Notes: generated by a model not told the origin, from the letters alone. 64,000 nt of DNA from Magnetaquicoccus sp039908525 (GCA_039908525.1 JAMOAY010000012.1:30453-94452); one strand, 5' to 3'; shown: positions 1 to 9,926, counted from the first letter of the stretch. A program made the numbers and translations.

Positions 1-384
1 ACGGCGCAGCGTCTGCGGTTGAATGTGACGGCTGAGAATGTGGCCAACGCGCAGACCACGCGCACGGTGGAAGGGGGGCCGTACAAGCGGCGGGATCCGG
101 TGTTTGCCGCCCAACCGTTTGATGAAATGTTGAGCCGGGAGCAGATGGCGGCGTCCACCGGTGTCTCTGTCGAGCGCATCCACGTGGACGAACGGCCACC
201 CCGGCGCCAGTATGACCCCAACCATCCCGACGCCAAATCGGACGGTTATGTGGAGATGCCCAACGTTGATTCCGTGACGGAAATGGTCAACATGATGGCG
301 GCCACGCATGCGTATGAATCCAACGTTTCCGTCTTGAACGCCTCCAAGGCCATGGCCTTGAAGGCGTTGGAAATTGGTCGTTAG
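1..384 (+). CDS. flgC: Flagellar basal-body rod protein FlgC (5' end outside window)
   Basis: Proximal rod protein of the flagellar basal body, exported by the flagellar type III apparatus. The reading frame is open from base 1 and begins in the conserved N-terminal helix (TAQRLRLNVTAENVANAQTT), the signature of the rod/hook family. The C-terminal signature is also present: a VNMMAATHAYESNVSVLNA-like helix that packs with the N-terminal helix. Only about the first 15 residues appear to be missing. It is followed 23 bp later by fliE, the usual flgB-flgC-fliE order, so the gene is probably the second or later gene of this flagellar operon. The family assignment is secure. Confidence 0.95.
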   Translation, partial: TAQRLRLNVTAENVANAQTTRTVEGGPYKRRDPVFAAQPFDEMLSREQMAASTGVSVERIHVDERPPRRQYDPNHPDAKSDGYVEMPNVDSVTEMVNMMAATHAYESNVSVLNASKAMALKALEIGR

Positions 385-407
385 TGCATCAGGGGGGAGG
401 GAGTCCG

Positions 408-725
408 ATGTCCATTCAGCACGTTTCTGGTGTACCATTGCCCAGCATGCTGCCCACGTTGGCCGGCAACGGCGTGGGCGAGGGCAAGGGCGCAGCCTGG
501 GAGACCTTTTCCAGCATGTTGGCGCAGCAGGTCAAGGAGACGGATCGTCTGCAGAAAGAGTCCAAGAGTTTGACCGAGCGGGCGCTGCTGGGCAATGCCG
601 GGGTGAGTCTGCACGAGGCGCAGATCGCTACCTCCGAGGCGGAGTTGCACCTGCGCTTGTTGCTCCAGGTGCGCAACAAGGCGCTGGAGGTTTACCACGA
701 AATCATGACGATGCCCACCGCCTAG
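408..725 (+). CDS. fliE: Flagellar hook-basal body complex protein FliE
   Basis: Small adaptor (105 aa) joining the MS ring to the proximal rod; it is exported with the rod proteins. The ATG at 408 is chosen because a strong purine-rich ribosome site (AGGGGGGAGG at 391-400) lies just upstream; an in-frame GTG at 384 would overlap the flgC stop and has no such site. The C-terminal half carries the family pattern (VSLHEAQIATSEAELHLRLL, then a VRNKALEVYHEIM-like helix). It lies between flgC and fliF, as expected for the operon. Confidence 0.95.
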   Translation: MSIQHVSGVPLPSMLPTLAGNGVGEGKGAAWETFSSMLAQQVKETDRLQKESKSLTERALLGNAGVSLHEAQIATSEAELHLRLLLQVRNKALEVYHEIMTMPTA

Positions 726-848
726 GCATGTTTCCGATGATGGAACGGACTCTCAATACACCCTGTGGTCTGCGATGGGCTTTTGCTGGGGTAAAGGCCG
801 CGTGCGTGTGTGCAGTGCTTACGGGAATAGCATGGGAAATAGAATGCC

Positions 849-2489
849 ATGGCTGAGACTTCCACTGTTGTGCCGCCACCACCGACCAACCTGATTGACT
901 CTGCGGCCCGTTTCATGTCGCAACTGCCTCTGGGCGGGCGCAACGGTCTGTTGGTGGCGATTGGCGCCACCCTGTTGGCGTTGTCCGTCATGATCTGGTT
1001 CGCTACCCGTCCTGCTTTCAAGGTGCTGTTCTCCGGTTTGCCCCAGGAGGAGGCCGGTCGGATCGTCGAACAATTGAACAAGATGAAGGTGCCGTACCAG
1101 ATCGGCCCGGGTGGTACCTCGGTGGATGTGCCGGCCGATCGGGTGTACGATCTGCGCTTGGAGTTGGCCACCCAGGGTTTGCCCAAGCAGGGCAATGGGG
1201 TGGGGTTTGAGCTGTTTGACAAGGGCAATCTGGTCGGGATGACCGACTTTGTGCAGCGCATGAACTACCAACGCGCCCTGCAGGGTGAGTTGGCCCGCAC
1301 CATCGAGAGCATTGCCGCTGTCCACACGGCCCGCGTCCACCTGGTTCTGCCGAAACCTTCGTTGTTTGTGACCGAGGCACGCCCGGCGACCGCCTCCGTG
1401 GTGATGGAGATGTCCCGTCCCCTGCAGCCCAAGCAGGTGGAGGGTATCGTGCACTTGGTCGCCACGGCGGTGGAGGGGCTGGAAGAGAGCAATGTGACCC
1501 TGCTGGATGGCAAGGGCAATCTGATTGCCGGAGGTCGGACAACCGCCAAGGATGGGCGCCTGGGGGCCGATGAGACCCTCACCATGCAGCAACAGGTCGA
1601 AAAGGGGCTGGAGGATCGTGCCCAGGCCATGTTGGACAAGGTGATCGGCGTCGGGCCCAGCGGGGTCAGCAAGAGCATCGTGCGCATCACCGCCGAGTTG
1701 GATCTGTCCCGCACCGAACGGCAGGAGGAGATTTTTGACCCGGCGGGTCAGGGTGGGGTGCCGCGCAGCGAGCAGTCGGTCAACGAGAACAGTCGGGGCG
1801 ACTTTGGCGTCGGGGGGACGCCCGGTGTCCGCACCAACGATGCCAACGATGCCGCCAAGACGGGTGGCAGCGGTTCCACGCAGGCACGCACGACCGAGCG
1901 GGACACCATCAACTACGAAATTTCCAAAACCATCAACAAGACACTGTTGCCGGTTGGCACCATCAAGCGTCTTTCCGTAGCCGTCCTGGTTGATACCCCC
2001 GAAGAGAGCCCCACCGGTGACAAGACCGGCAACAAGAAGCGTTCCGAAGAGGAGATGAACCGCCTGCAGAAGATCGTCGAGCGGGCAGTCGGGTTTGACG
2101 GCAAACGGGGTGATACCATCGAGATGGCCAGTGTGCCCTTCGAGCGGATGCCGACCACCGAAGACACGGCGCCTCGTTTCTGGCAGTCGCCCGAGTTCTG
2201 GTTGCAGATTGCCTTGGCCATCGCCATTCTCACGCTGCTCCTGGTGGTGCTGAAACCGATGATCGAAGAGTTCCTCACGGGTGAGAGGATGGCGGAGCCC
2301 ACCGGCATTCCGGCGGCGGTGGCCGAGTTGGATCAGCAACTGATGGCCGAGGGGGTGGGGGCCATGCCTTCGGAGCAGCCGTTGCGTTTGCGGGTTCCGG
2401 ATCGCAGCATCAAGATGACCCAGCAGATGATCGCAGAAAATCCGGAAGAGGCGCGGGAGATTATTCGCGGCTGGATGGCTCAGGATTGA
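849..2489 (+). CDS. fliF: Flagellar M-ring protein FliF
   Basis: Builds the MS ring in the cytoplasmic membrane on which rod, export gate and switch assemble. The 546 residues show an N-terminal membrane segment at about 33-52, ring-building domains with the family motif around VLPKPSLFV (about 170-180), a low-complexity Gly/Asn/Thr-rich loop near 300-350, a second membrane segment at about 448-467 and a cytoplasmic tail ending in a short helix (ENPEEAREIIRGWM) of the type that docks onto FliG. The 123-bp gap after fliE holds no recognisable sigma-54 or sigma-28 promoter, and the ribosome site is weak (GGGAAATAG). fliG follows. Confidence 0.97.
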   Translation: MAETSTVVPPPPTNLIDSAARFMSQLPLGGRNGLLVAIGATLLALSVMIWFATRPAFKVLFSGLPQEEAGRIVEQLNKMKVPYQIGPGGTSVDVPADRVYDLRLELATQGLPKQGNGVGFELFDKGNLVGMTDFVQRMNYQRALQGELARTIESIAAVHTARVHLVLPKPSLFVTEARPATASVVMEMSRPLQPKQVEGIVHLVATAVEGLEESNVTLLDGKGNLIAGGRTTAKDGRLGADETLTMQQQVEKGLEDRAQAMLDKVIGVGPSGVSKSIVRITAELDLSRTERQEEIFDPAGQGGVPRSEQSVNENSRGDFGVGGTPGVRTNDANDAAKTGGSGSTQARTTERDTINYEISKTINKTLLPVGTIKRLSVAVLVDTPEESPTGDKTGNKKRSEEEMNRLQKIVERAVGFDGKRGDTIEMASVPFERMPTTEDTAPRFWQSPEFWLQIALAIAILTLLLVVLKPMIEEFLTGERMAEPTGIPAAVAELDQQLMAEGVGAMPSEQPLRLRVPDRSIKMTQQMIAENPEEAREIIRGWMAQD

Positions 2490-2573
2490 GGCAGTTTTTG
2501 AATGGTTTTTAAACCGTACCCAGCATGGGATGGGTCGTTGTGATGGGTTGCTGCAGATAGGGTGGGTTCGGGT

Positions 2574-3641
2574 ATGGACATGCAGGGATGGGAAAATGGT
2601 GGGGACGCAACCGCCCGGCGCAGCGTGCAGAAGGTGCGGCTGAGTGGCAAGGAGAAGGCAGGGGTTTTTCTGCTCTCTTTGCCGGATGATGATGCCAAGA
2701 AGATCATGGAAGGGATGCAGGAGAACGAACTGCGGGAGCTCTCTCGCGTCATAGCCCGCATGGGGGTCATGCCACCGGAAGCGGTGCAGATGGTTCGGCA
2801 GGAGTTTCTCGACAAGTTTGAACTGAAGATGTACGACGTCCGTGGTGGCCAGGCCCGGGTGAGGGAGTTGCTGACCAAGGCGTTGGGCAAGGATCGTGCC
2901 CGTCAACTGTTGAAGGATGTGCAGGCCGGGCCGAAGAGCACCCCCTGGGAGATCCTCAACGCCATGGAGCCCTCGCTGGTTGCCACCTTCCTGATCAACG
3001 AACATCCACAGAGTGTTGCCCTGATCATTTCCCAATTGCAGCAAGAGCATGCCGCTCTGGTGATCGATCATCTGTCAACCGAGTTGCAACAACAAACCGT
3101 CTACCGCATGGCCCGCATGAACAATCTCCCCCCCGGTGCGTTGGAGGATATCGAGGTCTCCCTGCTGACCGAACTGGATGCCCTGGGTGTGGCCCGCAGC
3201 GGTCGGCAGCAGGAGGGTGGTGGCACCAAAAAGGTGGCCGAACTGCTCAATCTGCTCAGCCGGGATGTGTCGGACAAGCTGCTGGCCTATCTGGACGAAG
3301 AGGACAATCCGCTGGCGGAGAGCGTGCGCAAAGAGATGTTCCTGTTTGAAGATCTGCTGCTCATGGATGATCGCAGCTTCCAGACTCTGCTGCGGGAGGT
3401 CTCCAACGATGAACTGCTGACCGCCATGAAGGGGGCCGATGATCGGCTCCGGGAGAAATTTTTCCAGAACATGTCCGAGCGGGCCGCAGAGATGTTGCGC
3501 GAGGACCTGGAGTTGCTTGGGCCCGTCAAGGTGGTCGATGTGGAGGCTGCCCAGCAGATGATTCTCAAGGCCGCGCGTCGTCTGGAGGCGGAAGGCTCCA
3601 TCGTGATCATGGGCAAGGGTTCCGACGACGTGGTGATGTAA
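2574..3641 (+). CDS. fliG: Flagellar motor switch protein FliG
   Basis: Rotor component that transmits torque from the stators and binds FliF and FliM. The 355 residues contain the middle-domain motif EHPQ (INEHPQSVALIISQL) and the MFxF linker (EMFLFEDLLLMDD) preceding the C-terminal torque domain with its charged ridge (about 270-340). The start at 2574 (ATG) lies behind a GGGTGGG stretch; ATG 2580 or an upstream GTG at 2562 are alternatives. It sits between fliF and fliH in canonical order. Confidence 0.96.
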   Translation: MDMQGWENGGDATARRSVQKVRLSGKEKAGVFLLSLPDDDAKKIMEGMQENELRELSRVIARMGVMPPEAVQMVRQEFLDKFELKMYDVRGGQARVRELLTKALGKDRARQLLKDVQAGPKSTPWEILNAMEPSLVATFLINEHPQSVALIISQLQQEHAALVIDHLSTELQQQTVYRMARMNNLPPGALEDIEVSLLTELDALGVARSGRQQEGGGTKKVAELLNLLSRDVSDKLLAYLDEEDNPLAESVRKEMFLFEDLLLMDDRSFQTLLREVSNDELLTAMKGADDRLREKFFQNMSERAAEMLREDLELLGPVKVVDVEAAQQMILKAARRLEAEGSIVIMGKGSDDVVM

Positions 3642-3669
3642 ACCGGTTGGTTGCAAGAGGAAAGCGGTC

Positions 3670-5034
3670 ATGGCGGTTTTCTTGGACGGGATCATCAAGC
3701 AAGAGGATCTGGATGTCGTGCCGCGACGGGTTTCGTTCCGGGAGTTGGTGGGGGATGAGCACCCGCACCGCGGTGACACCTTCGTGCAGTTTCTGCCCGA
3801 CGGCCGCCTGCCAGAGCAGCCCCACGCCAAAGAGCCGGAGGTCTCCCAGGAAGAGCTGCACCAGCGGCGTTTGGAGACCATCGAGCGGGAAACCTATCAG
3901 AAAGCCTTTGCCGCCGGTGAAGAGGCGGGGTTGGCTCTTGGCGAAGAGACGATGGAGCGGGAGATCGCCCGTCTCCTGCCCCAATTCGAGTCTGTGTTGC
4001 ACCAGTTGGATCTCCTGCCCAAGCGGGTCTTTGCCAGCGCCGAACGGTTTCTGGTGGAGACCGCCATCCTGTTGACCCGTGAACTGTTGACCCATGAGCT
4101 GACCGTCAATCCGGAAGGGATCGTCCATCGCGTGCGGCGTCTGCTGGATCAGGCCGTGGGTCGCCGGGATATTGTTCTCCACCTGGCCCCGGACAGCGCG
4201 ACCATCCTGCAAAACCTGTCCGGTTTTGAAAAGCTGCGGATTGAGGCGGATCCCGACATGGCCCCCGGTTCGGTGCGCATGGAGAGCGACTTCGGCGGCA
4301 TCGAGGACAATCTGGAACGGCAGTTGGCCGAGGTGGAGGCGGGGCTGCGCAGCTATTTGCAGGACCGTTTGCAGACCAGCGGTTGCGAAGATCTGGTCGA
4401 GTCGGCCAGGCAGAGCGCCGAACAGTCTGCCATCGAGAATCGCAAAGCTTCTCCTCTTGTCAAACCCTCTCCCGCCAGGGAGCAGCCTGCTTCACCTCCC
4501 GCCCAGCGCCGGGATGTGCCGGAACCTCCTGCGGCGGCTCCGGTGGGTTTGGCCGCGATCGCGGGCGCCCTGGCCGATGAACTGCATCAGAATGGGGGCT
4601 GGCCGGACGAGGGGGAGGAGGGGGAGCCCAGGAGCGTGGCAGCGGCCCCGTGGGATGAAACGGTTGTCTCCAGGGGTGCTGTTTGGCCGGGGATGGTGGC
4701 AGAGTCCGCAGCAGATGCGCAGTCTGAGGAGGACGCATCCCTGGAGGAGACCGTTGTGTCTCTGATACCCGGCCCGTCGTTTGGTGGCGCAGGGCAGCTG
4801 GACGATGCGACGGAGTCCGGACAGGCCGAGGCAGAAACGGTGTTGTCTTCGGAAGAGGGTTGGGCTGCGGAGGAGGAGGAGTCTGCGGAGCCGGAACCGG
4901 GTGTGGAGGTGGGGATCTCTGCGGATGTGGATCCGGACGCCGGCATTCAGATGTCGTCTGATGACGAGGCGCTGCTCGTGGAGACGGGGACACCTGCCGG
5001 CGAGGGTTCGCCTGCAGAAGAGCCTGTTGTTTGA
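3670..5034 (+). CDS. fliH: Flagellar assembly protein FliH with long acidic C-terminal tail
   Basis: FliH binds and restrains the export ATPase FliI and delivers it to the export gate. Residues about 60-235 hold the family region: a charged coiled coil (SQEELHQRRLETIERETYQ), alanine/glycine-spaced helices and the C-terminal fold around DPDMAPGSVRMESDFGG, GLRSYLQDRL. Beyond that the protein continues for roughly 210 residues of Pro/Ala/Glu-rich, strongly acidic and probably disordered sequence, with loosely recurring ETVVS/ETVLS motifs. FliH proteins are normally about 220-260 aa, so the 454-aa length is unusual. The stop overlaps the fliI start (TGATG), implying coupled translation. Confidence 0.9.
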   Translation: MAVFLDGIIKQEDLDVVPRRVSFRELVGDEHPHRGDTFVQFLPDGRLPEQPHAKEPEVSQEELHQRRLETIERETYQKAFAAGEEAGLALGEETMEREIARLLPQFESVLHQLDLLPKRVFASAERFLVETAILLTRELLTHELTVNPEGIVHRVRRLLDQAVGRRDIVLHLAPDSATILQNLSGFEKLRIEADPDMAPGSVRMESDFGGIEDNLERQLAEVEAGLRSYLQDRLQTSGCEDLVESARQSAEQSAIENRKASPLVKPSPAREQPASPPAQRRDVPEPPAAAPVGLAAIAGALADELHQNGGWPDEGEEGEPRSVAAAPWDETVVSRGAVWPGMVAESAADAQSEEDASLEETVVSLIPGPSFGGAGQLDDATESGQAEAETVLSSEEGWAAEEEESAEPEPGVEVGISADVDPDAGIQMSSDDEALLVETGTPAGEGSPAEEPVV

Positions 5035-6368
5035 TGGTCAAATCCTTTGACATCCCCTGGACCCACTACCAGTCTGCGGCACGCGCCGGTGTGGGTCTGT
5101 TGCGCACGGGCAAGGTCTCTCAGGTGGTCGGATTGCTGGTGGAGGGGGAGGGACCTGCCGCCTCCATCGGCGATATGTGCGAGATCTGGCCGGAGGAGGG
5201 GGAGCAACCGATCAAGGCGGAGGTGGTGGGATTTCGCAACAAGTCCTTGTTGCTGATGCCTTTGGGCGCGTTGCGGGGCATTCATCCGGGCAGTCGCATT
5301 GTTTCCCATGGTCGCCCGGAGGATGTGGCGGTGGGCGATGGTCTGCTGGGACGGGTGATTGATCCCATGGGCGGGCCGTTGGATGGCGGTCCGCTGTTGG
5401 TGCTGTCACAGCGTGTACCGCTCTACGCGGAGCCGGTCAATCCCATGGTTCGCCGGCGCATTGACACCGTGCTGGACCTGGGGGTGCGGGCCATCAACGG
5501 CTTGTTGACGGTGGGACAGGGGCAGCGGATTGGCATTTTTTCCGGTTCCGGTGTGGGCAAGAGCACGTTGCTGGGCATGATGGCGCGCTATACGGCGGCC
5601 GATATCAATGTCATTGCCCTGGTGGGTGAGCGTGGCCGTGAGGTGGTGGAGTTTGTGGAGAAGGATCTGGGCCCGGAGGGGATGGCCCGTTCGGTGGTGG
5701 TGGTGGCCACCTCCGACCAACCGCCTCTGCTGCGTCTGCGGGCTGCGTTTTTGGCGACGGCCATTGCCGAGTATTTCCGCGCCAGACAGCAGCATGTGTT
5801 GTTGTTGATGGACTCGGTCACTCGTTTTGCCATGGCGCAGCGCGAGGTGGGTCTGACCAGGGGCGAGCCGCCCACCAGTCGTGGCTATCCGCCTTCCACC
5901 TTCATGTTGCTGCCCCGTTTGCTGGAGCGGGCCGGGCGGGACGAAGGGGATGGCAGCATCACGGGGCTGTATACCATTCTGATGGAGGGGGATGATCTGC
6001 AGGATCCCATTGCGGATGCGGTGCGTGGTATCCTGGATGGGCATATTGTGCTCTCCCGCGGTTTGGCGGCCGCCAACCAGTATCCTGCGATTGATGTCGG
6101 GGAGTCTCTTTCCCGTCTGATGGAGTCCCTGGTGGATGCCCGGCAGAAGCGTTGGGCGGGGCGTCTGCGGGAGGCCTTGGCCACCTACAGCCGGGCGGAG
6201 GATATGATCAATATCGGCGCCTACGCGGCGGGCAGCAACCCTCAGATCGATACTGCCCTGAAGCTGATCACGCCCATTCGCAACTATCTGAAACAACCGG
6301 TGGATCAGGGGTGCGGCCTGGAGGAGAGTGTGCGGCAGTTGGGGGTCATTTTTCCGGGATCGGCGTGA
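5034..6368 (+). CDS. fliI: Flagellum-specific export ATPase FliI
   Basis: Hexameric ATPase of the flagellar type III export apparatus, related to F1-ATPase beta subunits. The 444 residues include the Walker A loop GSGVGKSTLL (about 170), the catalytic glutamate region ALVGERGREVVEFV, the Walker B region LLLMDSVTRFAMAQREVGL and the ATPase signature PPTSRGYPPSTF. The ATG at 5034 shares one base with the fliH stop. No fliJ follows; the next gene converges from the other strand 39 bp later, so the operon appears to end here, and I see no clear terminator in that gap. Confidence 0.97.
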   Translation: MVKSFDIPWTHYQSAARAGVGLLRTGKVSQVVGLLVEGEGPAASIGDMCEIWPEEGEQPIKAEVVGFRNKSLLLMPLGALRGIHPGSRIVSHGRPEDVAVGDGLLGRVIDPMGGPLDGGPLLVLSQRVPLYAEPVNPMVRRRIDTVLDLGVRAINGLLTVGQGQRIGIFSGSGVGKSTLLGMMARYTAADINVIALVGERGREVVEFVEKDLGPEGMARSVVVVATSDQPPLLRLRAAFLATAIAEYFRARQQHVLLLMDSVTRFAMAQREVGLTRGEPPTSRGYPPSTFMLLPRLLERAGRDEGDGSITGLYTILMEGDDLQDPIADAVRGILDGHIVLSRGLAAANQYPAIDVGESLSRLMESLVDARQKRWAGRLREALATYSRAEDMINIGAYAAGSNPQIDTALKLITPIRNYLKQPVDQGCGLEESVRQLGVIFPGSA

Positions 6369-6407
6369 GGCCGGTCTCTTTCTTGTGCGTCGCAGGCCTC
6401 CTGCACA

Positions 6408-9400
6408 CTAACGGAGTCTCTCCTTCTTCACCCAGATGCGCATCATCTCGAACAGACGATCCATATCCACCGGCTTGCTCAGGTAGTCGTCGGCCCCGGC
6501 CTCCAGGCACTTTTTCCGGTCTTCTGGCATCGCCTTGGCGGTCAATGCCAGAATGGGCAGGGTGCGGAAGGGTTCCCGGGCGCGAATCCTGCGCATGGCC
6601 TCATACCCGTCCATGACGGGCATCATGATGTCCATCAGGATGATATCCACCGGCTGTCCTGTTTCCAACATCTGGATGGCCTCGGCGCCATGGCCGGCCA
6701 TGTGCACTTTCAACCCCTTTTTCTCCAGATTGCGGGTCATGGAAAAGAGGTTGCGCACATCATCGTCCACCAACAACACGGTTTTTCCGTTCCAATATTC
6801 ATCGCGATGCCGTGCCTGGGACGTGGTGGTATCGATCGCTTCCGGGTTGTCACGGATGACACGGTTCAGGAATAAAATGATCTCTTCGCGCAGGCGCAGC
6901 TCCAACCGGGCGCTTTTGATGATGATGCTGTCCGTGTATCCCTGCAGACGATCATGCTCTTGACGGGTCAAATCGCGGGCCGAGTGGATGACCACCGGTG
7001 GCAAGGCGCCCATGCCCGCCATGCGCTCCAACACCTGAGCACCCTCCATGTCCGGCAGCCCCAGGTCAAGCACGATGCAATCAAAGGGGCCCGTGCCAAA
7101 ATGCGCCAAAGCCTCCGCCCCATTGGCCGCTTCCACGACCGTTACATCCAGATCCTGGACCAGTTCGATGACCGATTTTCTCATCTCGGCATGATCTTCC
7201 ACCAGGAGCAGCCTGCGGTTGCCCGCACGGAACGGCACCAGGCGGTTCAGAACCTGCAGGATATCGGCATCTTCTGCCGGTTTGGACAAAAATCCCACAC
7301 TGCGCTGTCGCGATGCCTCCCCGGGGTCGTCCCGTCCCGAGACAATATGCACGGGAATATGCCGGGTACGCGCATCTTCCCGCAACCGTGCCAATACCTC
7401 CTCTCCGTCCATGTCGGGCAAGCCGAGGTCGAGCAGGATGCCATTGGGTTGGTGATGCACGGCCAAAGCCAGGCCGGCCTTGCCCGTGTTGCCAATCAAT
7501 ACCTGGAAGCCCCGACCTCCAATCAGGTTGTGCACCGATTGGGCGAAGAGGGGATCATCTTCAATCAGGAGCAGGCAGCGCGTTTTACGGGAGGGAGCAA
7601 GCGGATCGCCCGTCAGAGAGGCAGACTCCGACAACCAATCGTCCGGGATGCCCTGTGACCGATCCGCCCTGGGCAGGGTTGGCAGAACGGGCGTTTCGCT
7701 CCCCCGAACAGGGTGTTCACAGGGTACCAGCAGGGTGAATGTGCTGCCACGACCAGGTTCGCTGTCCAGATGGATCGCCCCGCCGATCCGTTCGGCCAGT
7801 TTGCGGGAGATGGAGAGTCCCAGCCCGACACCGCCCTGTTTGATACCATCTCCTCGTTTCAGTTGGCGGAAAGCATCGAAGACCGCCTGCTGGTCTCCGA
7901 CCGCAATGCCGCAGCCGGTGTCGGAAACCGCGATGCTCAGGGATGTTGTCAGGCTCTGCCCGGCGGCGGCAGAATCGATGCGGACCGTGACCCCACCCTG
8001 CGGGGTGAATTGGATGGCATTGGCCACCAGATTTTTGACAATACGGCGGATCTTTGCCAGATCGACGGAAACGGTTTCGGGCAGCTTTTCATCCAGGATC
8101 ACCTGCCATGCCAGCCCTTTTTCCCTTGTCTGGGGGGCGAATTGACGGCGAATCTCTGCCGCAAAGAGTTCCGGGAGCATCTCCTCGATCTGTGTTTCCA
8201 CCTGGCCCGCCTCGATACGGGCGAGATCCAGGATTTCGTTGATCATCTCCAGCAACTCCCGACCGCTTTGGCCAATGACCTCGGCGGCTTCCACCTGATC
8301 GGCGGCCAGATTGCCCGCCTCGTTTTTCATGAACTCCCGGGCAAGGATCAAGATGCTGTTCAAAGGGGTGCGCAGTTCGTGGGACATGCTGGCCAGAAAC
8401 TCCGATTTGTACCGGCCGGTTTGTTCCAGCTCAACACGTGTCTGTTCCAACTGTTCGTTGCGGTTGCTCAGCAGCTGGGTTTGTTCCTCCAGCACCCTGT
8501 TGCTCTGCTCCAACGCCTCTTTCTGGTTGCGCAGTGACTCCTCGGAAAGGCGCAAGGTGTGGCTGGTGCTCTCCAGTTCCTGATTCATCTGTTCCAGCTC
8601 CTGCTGGCTCATCTCCAATTCGATCGACTGATTGCGGGTCTCCTCCAACAACTCTTCAACGTGGAGCATCCGCGCCAGATTGTCCAACGCAATGCCGCCA
8701 AACAGGGAGAGTTCTTCCAGCAATTGCCGCTGAATCGGGGAGAACGGGTAATAAGAGGCGATGATGGCCACGCCTTTGCTTTGCCCCTGGTAGTTCATGG
8801 GCAAGGCCAGGAGAGCGACCGGTTGCGTGGTGCCCAACCCGGAGTCAATGGACCACAGACTGTCCGGTAATCCATCGAAGGAGATGATCTTGCGCTCCAG
8901 CGCACACCGACCCACAATGCCTTCTCCCAGCGCGTAAGAGGGAGGATGTGTGTGCCAAGGTTGAATCCGGTAGGCCGCACTCCCCACATAGCGTCCCGTG
9001 TGTTTGTCCAGCAGGTAGAAGGCCCCGTGCGCCGCGTTCAGCAGTTCCAGCAACTCCCGGAGCATGGTTTGCGCCAACACATCCAACCCTTTGACCGACT
9101 GGAGCAGGCCGGAGACTCTCGCCAAATTTTCTTTGACCCAGTACTGCTGTTCCACTCGTTCCGCCATGCGGTTGAAGGAGAGGCCGACCAGACCCCATTC
9201 GTCGGTGCCGGTCACCGGTACGCGCGTCGACCATTCGCCATCGGCAATCCGTCTGGCCGCATCGGCCATGTGTCGGAGAGGAGAGAGCAACATTTTTCCG
9301 GAGCCGATGGCCAACAGCGATACACCCAGGAGAGTGGTCAACAGGATGATCGCCATGGCATGATTCATGGCGCGGACAGGTGCCATGGCTTCGCGGAGCG

Positions 9401-9926
9401 GGAGGGTACCCGCCAGACTGCCACGGAGTCCGGGCAGGTCGAGGGGGAGCCTGGCGCGCAAGGTGTTGCTCTCTGTGTGTGTCCAGCGGACCACGCCGTC
9501 TGCGCCTTTTTTCGCGTTCGCCGAGGGGATAAAGTCTGCGGCAATGAGCGGTACTCCCTGCCTATCCATCTCGCTGTGGGTATCGAGGGAGATGGGGATA
9601 CCTTGAGGGTCCAGCCAGACGATCGTTTCGGTCTGGTCGATCTCGTGGTGGGTCAGCACCCTTTTGCGGAAAAAATCGATGCCATGCATCAGAGACTGCT
9701 CTCCCGCCATCCCTTGCAGCTGCCCGACCGACATCTGCAGGTATTGTTCGAGCAGCGCTTTTTTGAACAGCAGGGATCTGGCCAGTCGCTCTTCGGCATC
9801 TTCCAGCAACTCCTGGTCTGCCCGCTCCAGCGCGAACCATCCGCTCGTGAGCAGGGGCAGGACGCCGATCAACAGGAACAGGACGGCCAATTTGGCTTTG
9901 AAGGAAAGGGTTTGCAGCAGGGACAT
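6408..9926 (-). CDS. Membrane hybrid sensor histidine kinase with HAMP, GAF and three receiver domains
   Basis: 1172 residues. Order: membrane segment (about 12-30), periplasmic sensor region to about 190, second membrane segment, HAMP linker (about 215-265), GAF-like domain (about 270-425), long coiled coil (about 440-505), HisKA phospho-acceptor (ASMSHELRTPLN, His near 515), HATPase with DTGCGIAVGD and GVGLGLSISRKLAE boxes, then three receiver domains beginning CLLLIEDD, RLLLVEDH and TVLLVDDD with aspartates in LLDLGLPDMDG, VLDLGLPDMEG and LMDIMMPVMDG. Likely a phosphorelay hub; ligand and output are unknown. A good ribosome site (GGAGA) precedes the ATG. It diverges from cheR across 125 bp and converges on fliI. 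Confidence 0.9.
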   Translation of the reverse strand: MSLLQTLSFKAKLAVLFLLIGVLPLLTSGWFALERADQELLEDAEERLARSLLFKKALLEQYLQMSVGQLQGMAGEQSLMHGIDFFRKRVLTHHEIDQTETIVWLDPQGIPISLDTHSEMDRQGVPLIAADFIPSANAKKGADGVVRWTHTESNTLRARLPLDLPGLRGSLAGTLPLREAMAPVRAMNHAMAIILLTTLLGVSLLAIGSGKMLLSPLRHMADAARRIADGEWSTRVPVTGTDEWGLVGLSFNRMAERVEQQYWVKENLARVSGLLQSVKGLDVLAQTMLRELLELLNAAHGAFYLLDKHTGRYVGSAAYRIQPWHTHPPSYALGEGIVGRCALERKIISFDGLPDSLWSIDSGLGTTQPVALLALPMNYQGQSKGVAIIASYYPFSPIQRQLLEELSLFGGIALDNLARMLHVEELLEETRNQSIELEMSQQELEQMNQELESTSHTLRLSEESLRNQKEALEQSNRVLEEQTQLLSNRNEQLEQTRVELEQTGRYKSEFLASMSHELRTPLNSILILAREFMKNEAGNLAADQVEAAEVIGQSGRELLEMINEILDLARIEAGQVETQIEEMLPELFAAEIRRQFAPQTREKGLAWQVILDEKLPETVSVDLAKIRRIVKNLVANAIQFTPQGGVTVRIDSAAAGQSLTTSLSIAVSDTGCGIAVGDQQAVFDAFRQLKRGDGIKQGGVGLGLSISRKLAERIGGAIHLDSEPGRGSTFTLLVPCEHPVRGSETPVLPTLPRADRSQGIPDDWLSESASLTGDPLAPSRKTRCLLLIEDDPLFAQSVHNLIGGRGFQVLIGNTGKAGLALAVHHQPNGILLDLGLPDMDGEEVLARLREDARTRHIPVHIVSGRDDPGEASRQRSVGFLSKPAEDADILQVLNRLVPFRAGNRRLLLVEDHAEMRKSVIELVQDLDVTVVEAANGAEALAHFGTGPFDCIVLDLGLPDMEGAQVLERMAGMGALPPVVIHSARDLTRQEHDRLQGYTDSIIIKSARLELRLREEIILFLNRVIRDNPEAIDTTTSQARHRDEYWNGKTVLLVDDDVRNLFSMTRNLEKKGLKVHMAGHGAEAIQMLETGQPVDIILMDIMMPVMDGYEAMRRIRAREPFRTLPILALTAKAMPEDRKKCLEAGADDYLSKPVDMDRLFEMMRIWVKKERLR

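Noticed and set aside
726..848. Sigma-54 or sigma-28 flagellar promoter before fliF
   Set aside because: No match to the GG-N10-GC or TAAA-N15-GCCGATAA patterns; the gene is probably read from upstream.
819..3071. Long open frame (750 codons) on the minus strand across fliF-fliG
   Set aside because: Antisense to secure flagellar genes; the protein is His/Gln/Gly/Leu-rich low-information sequence typical of opposite-strand frames in GC-rich DNA.
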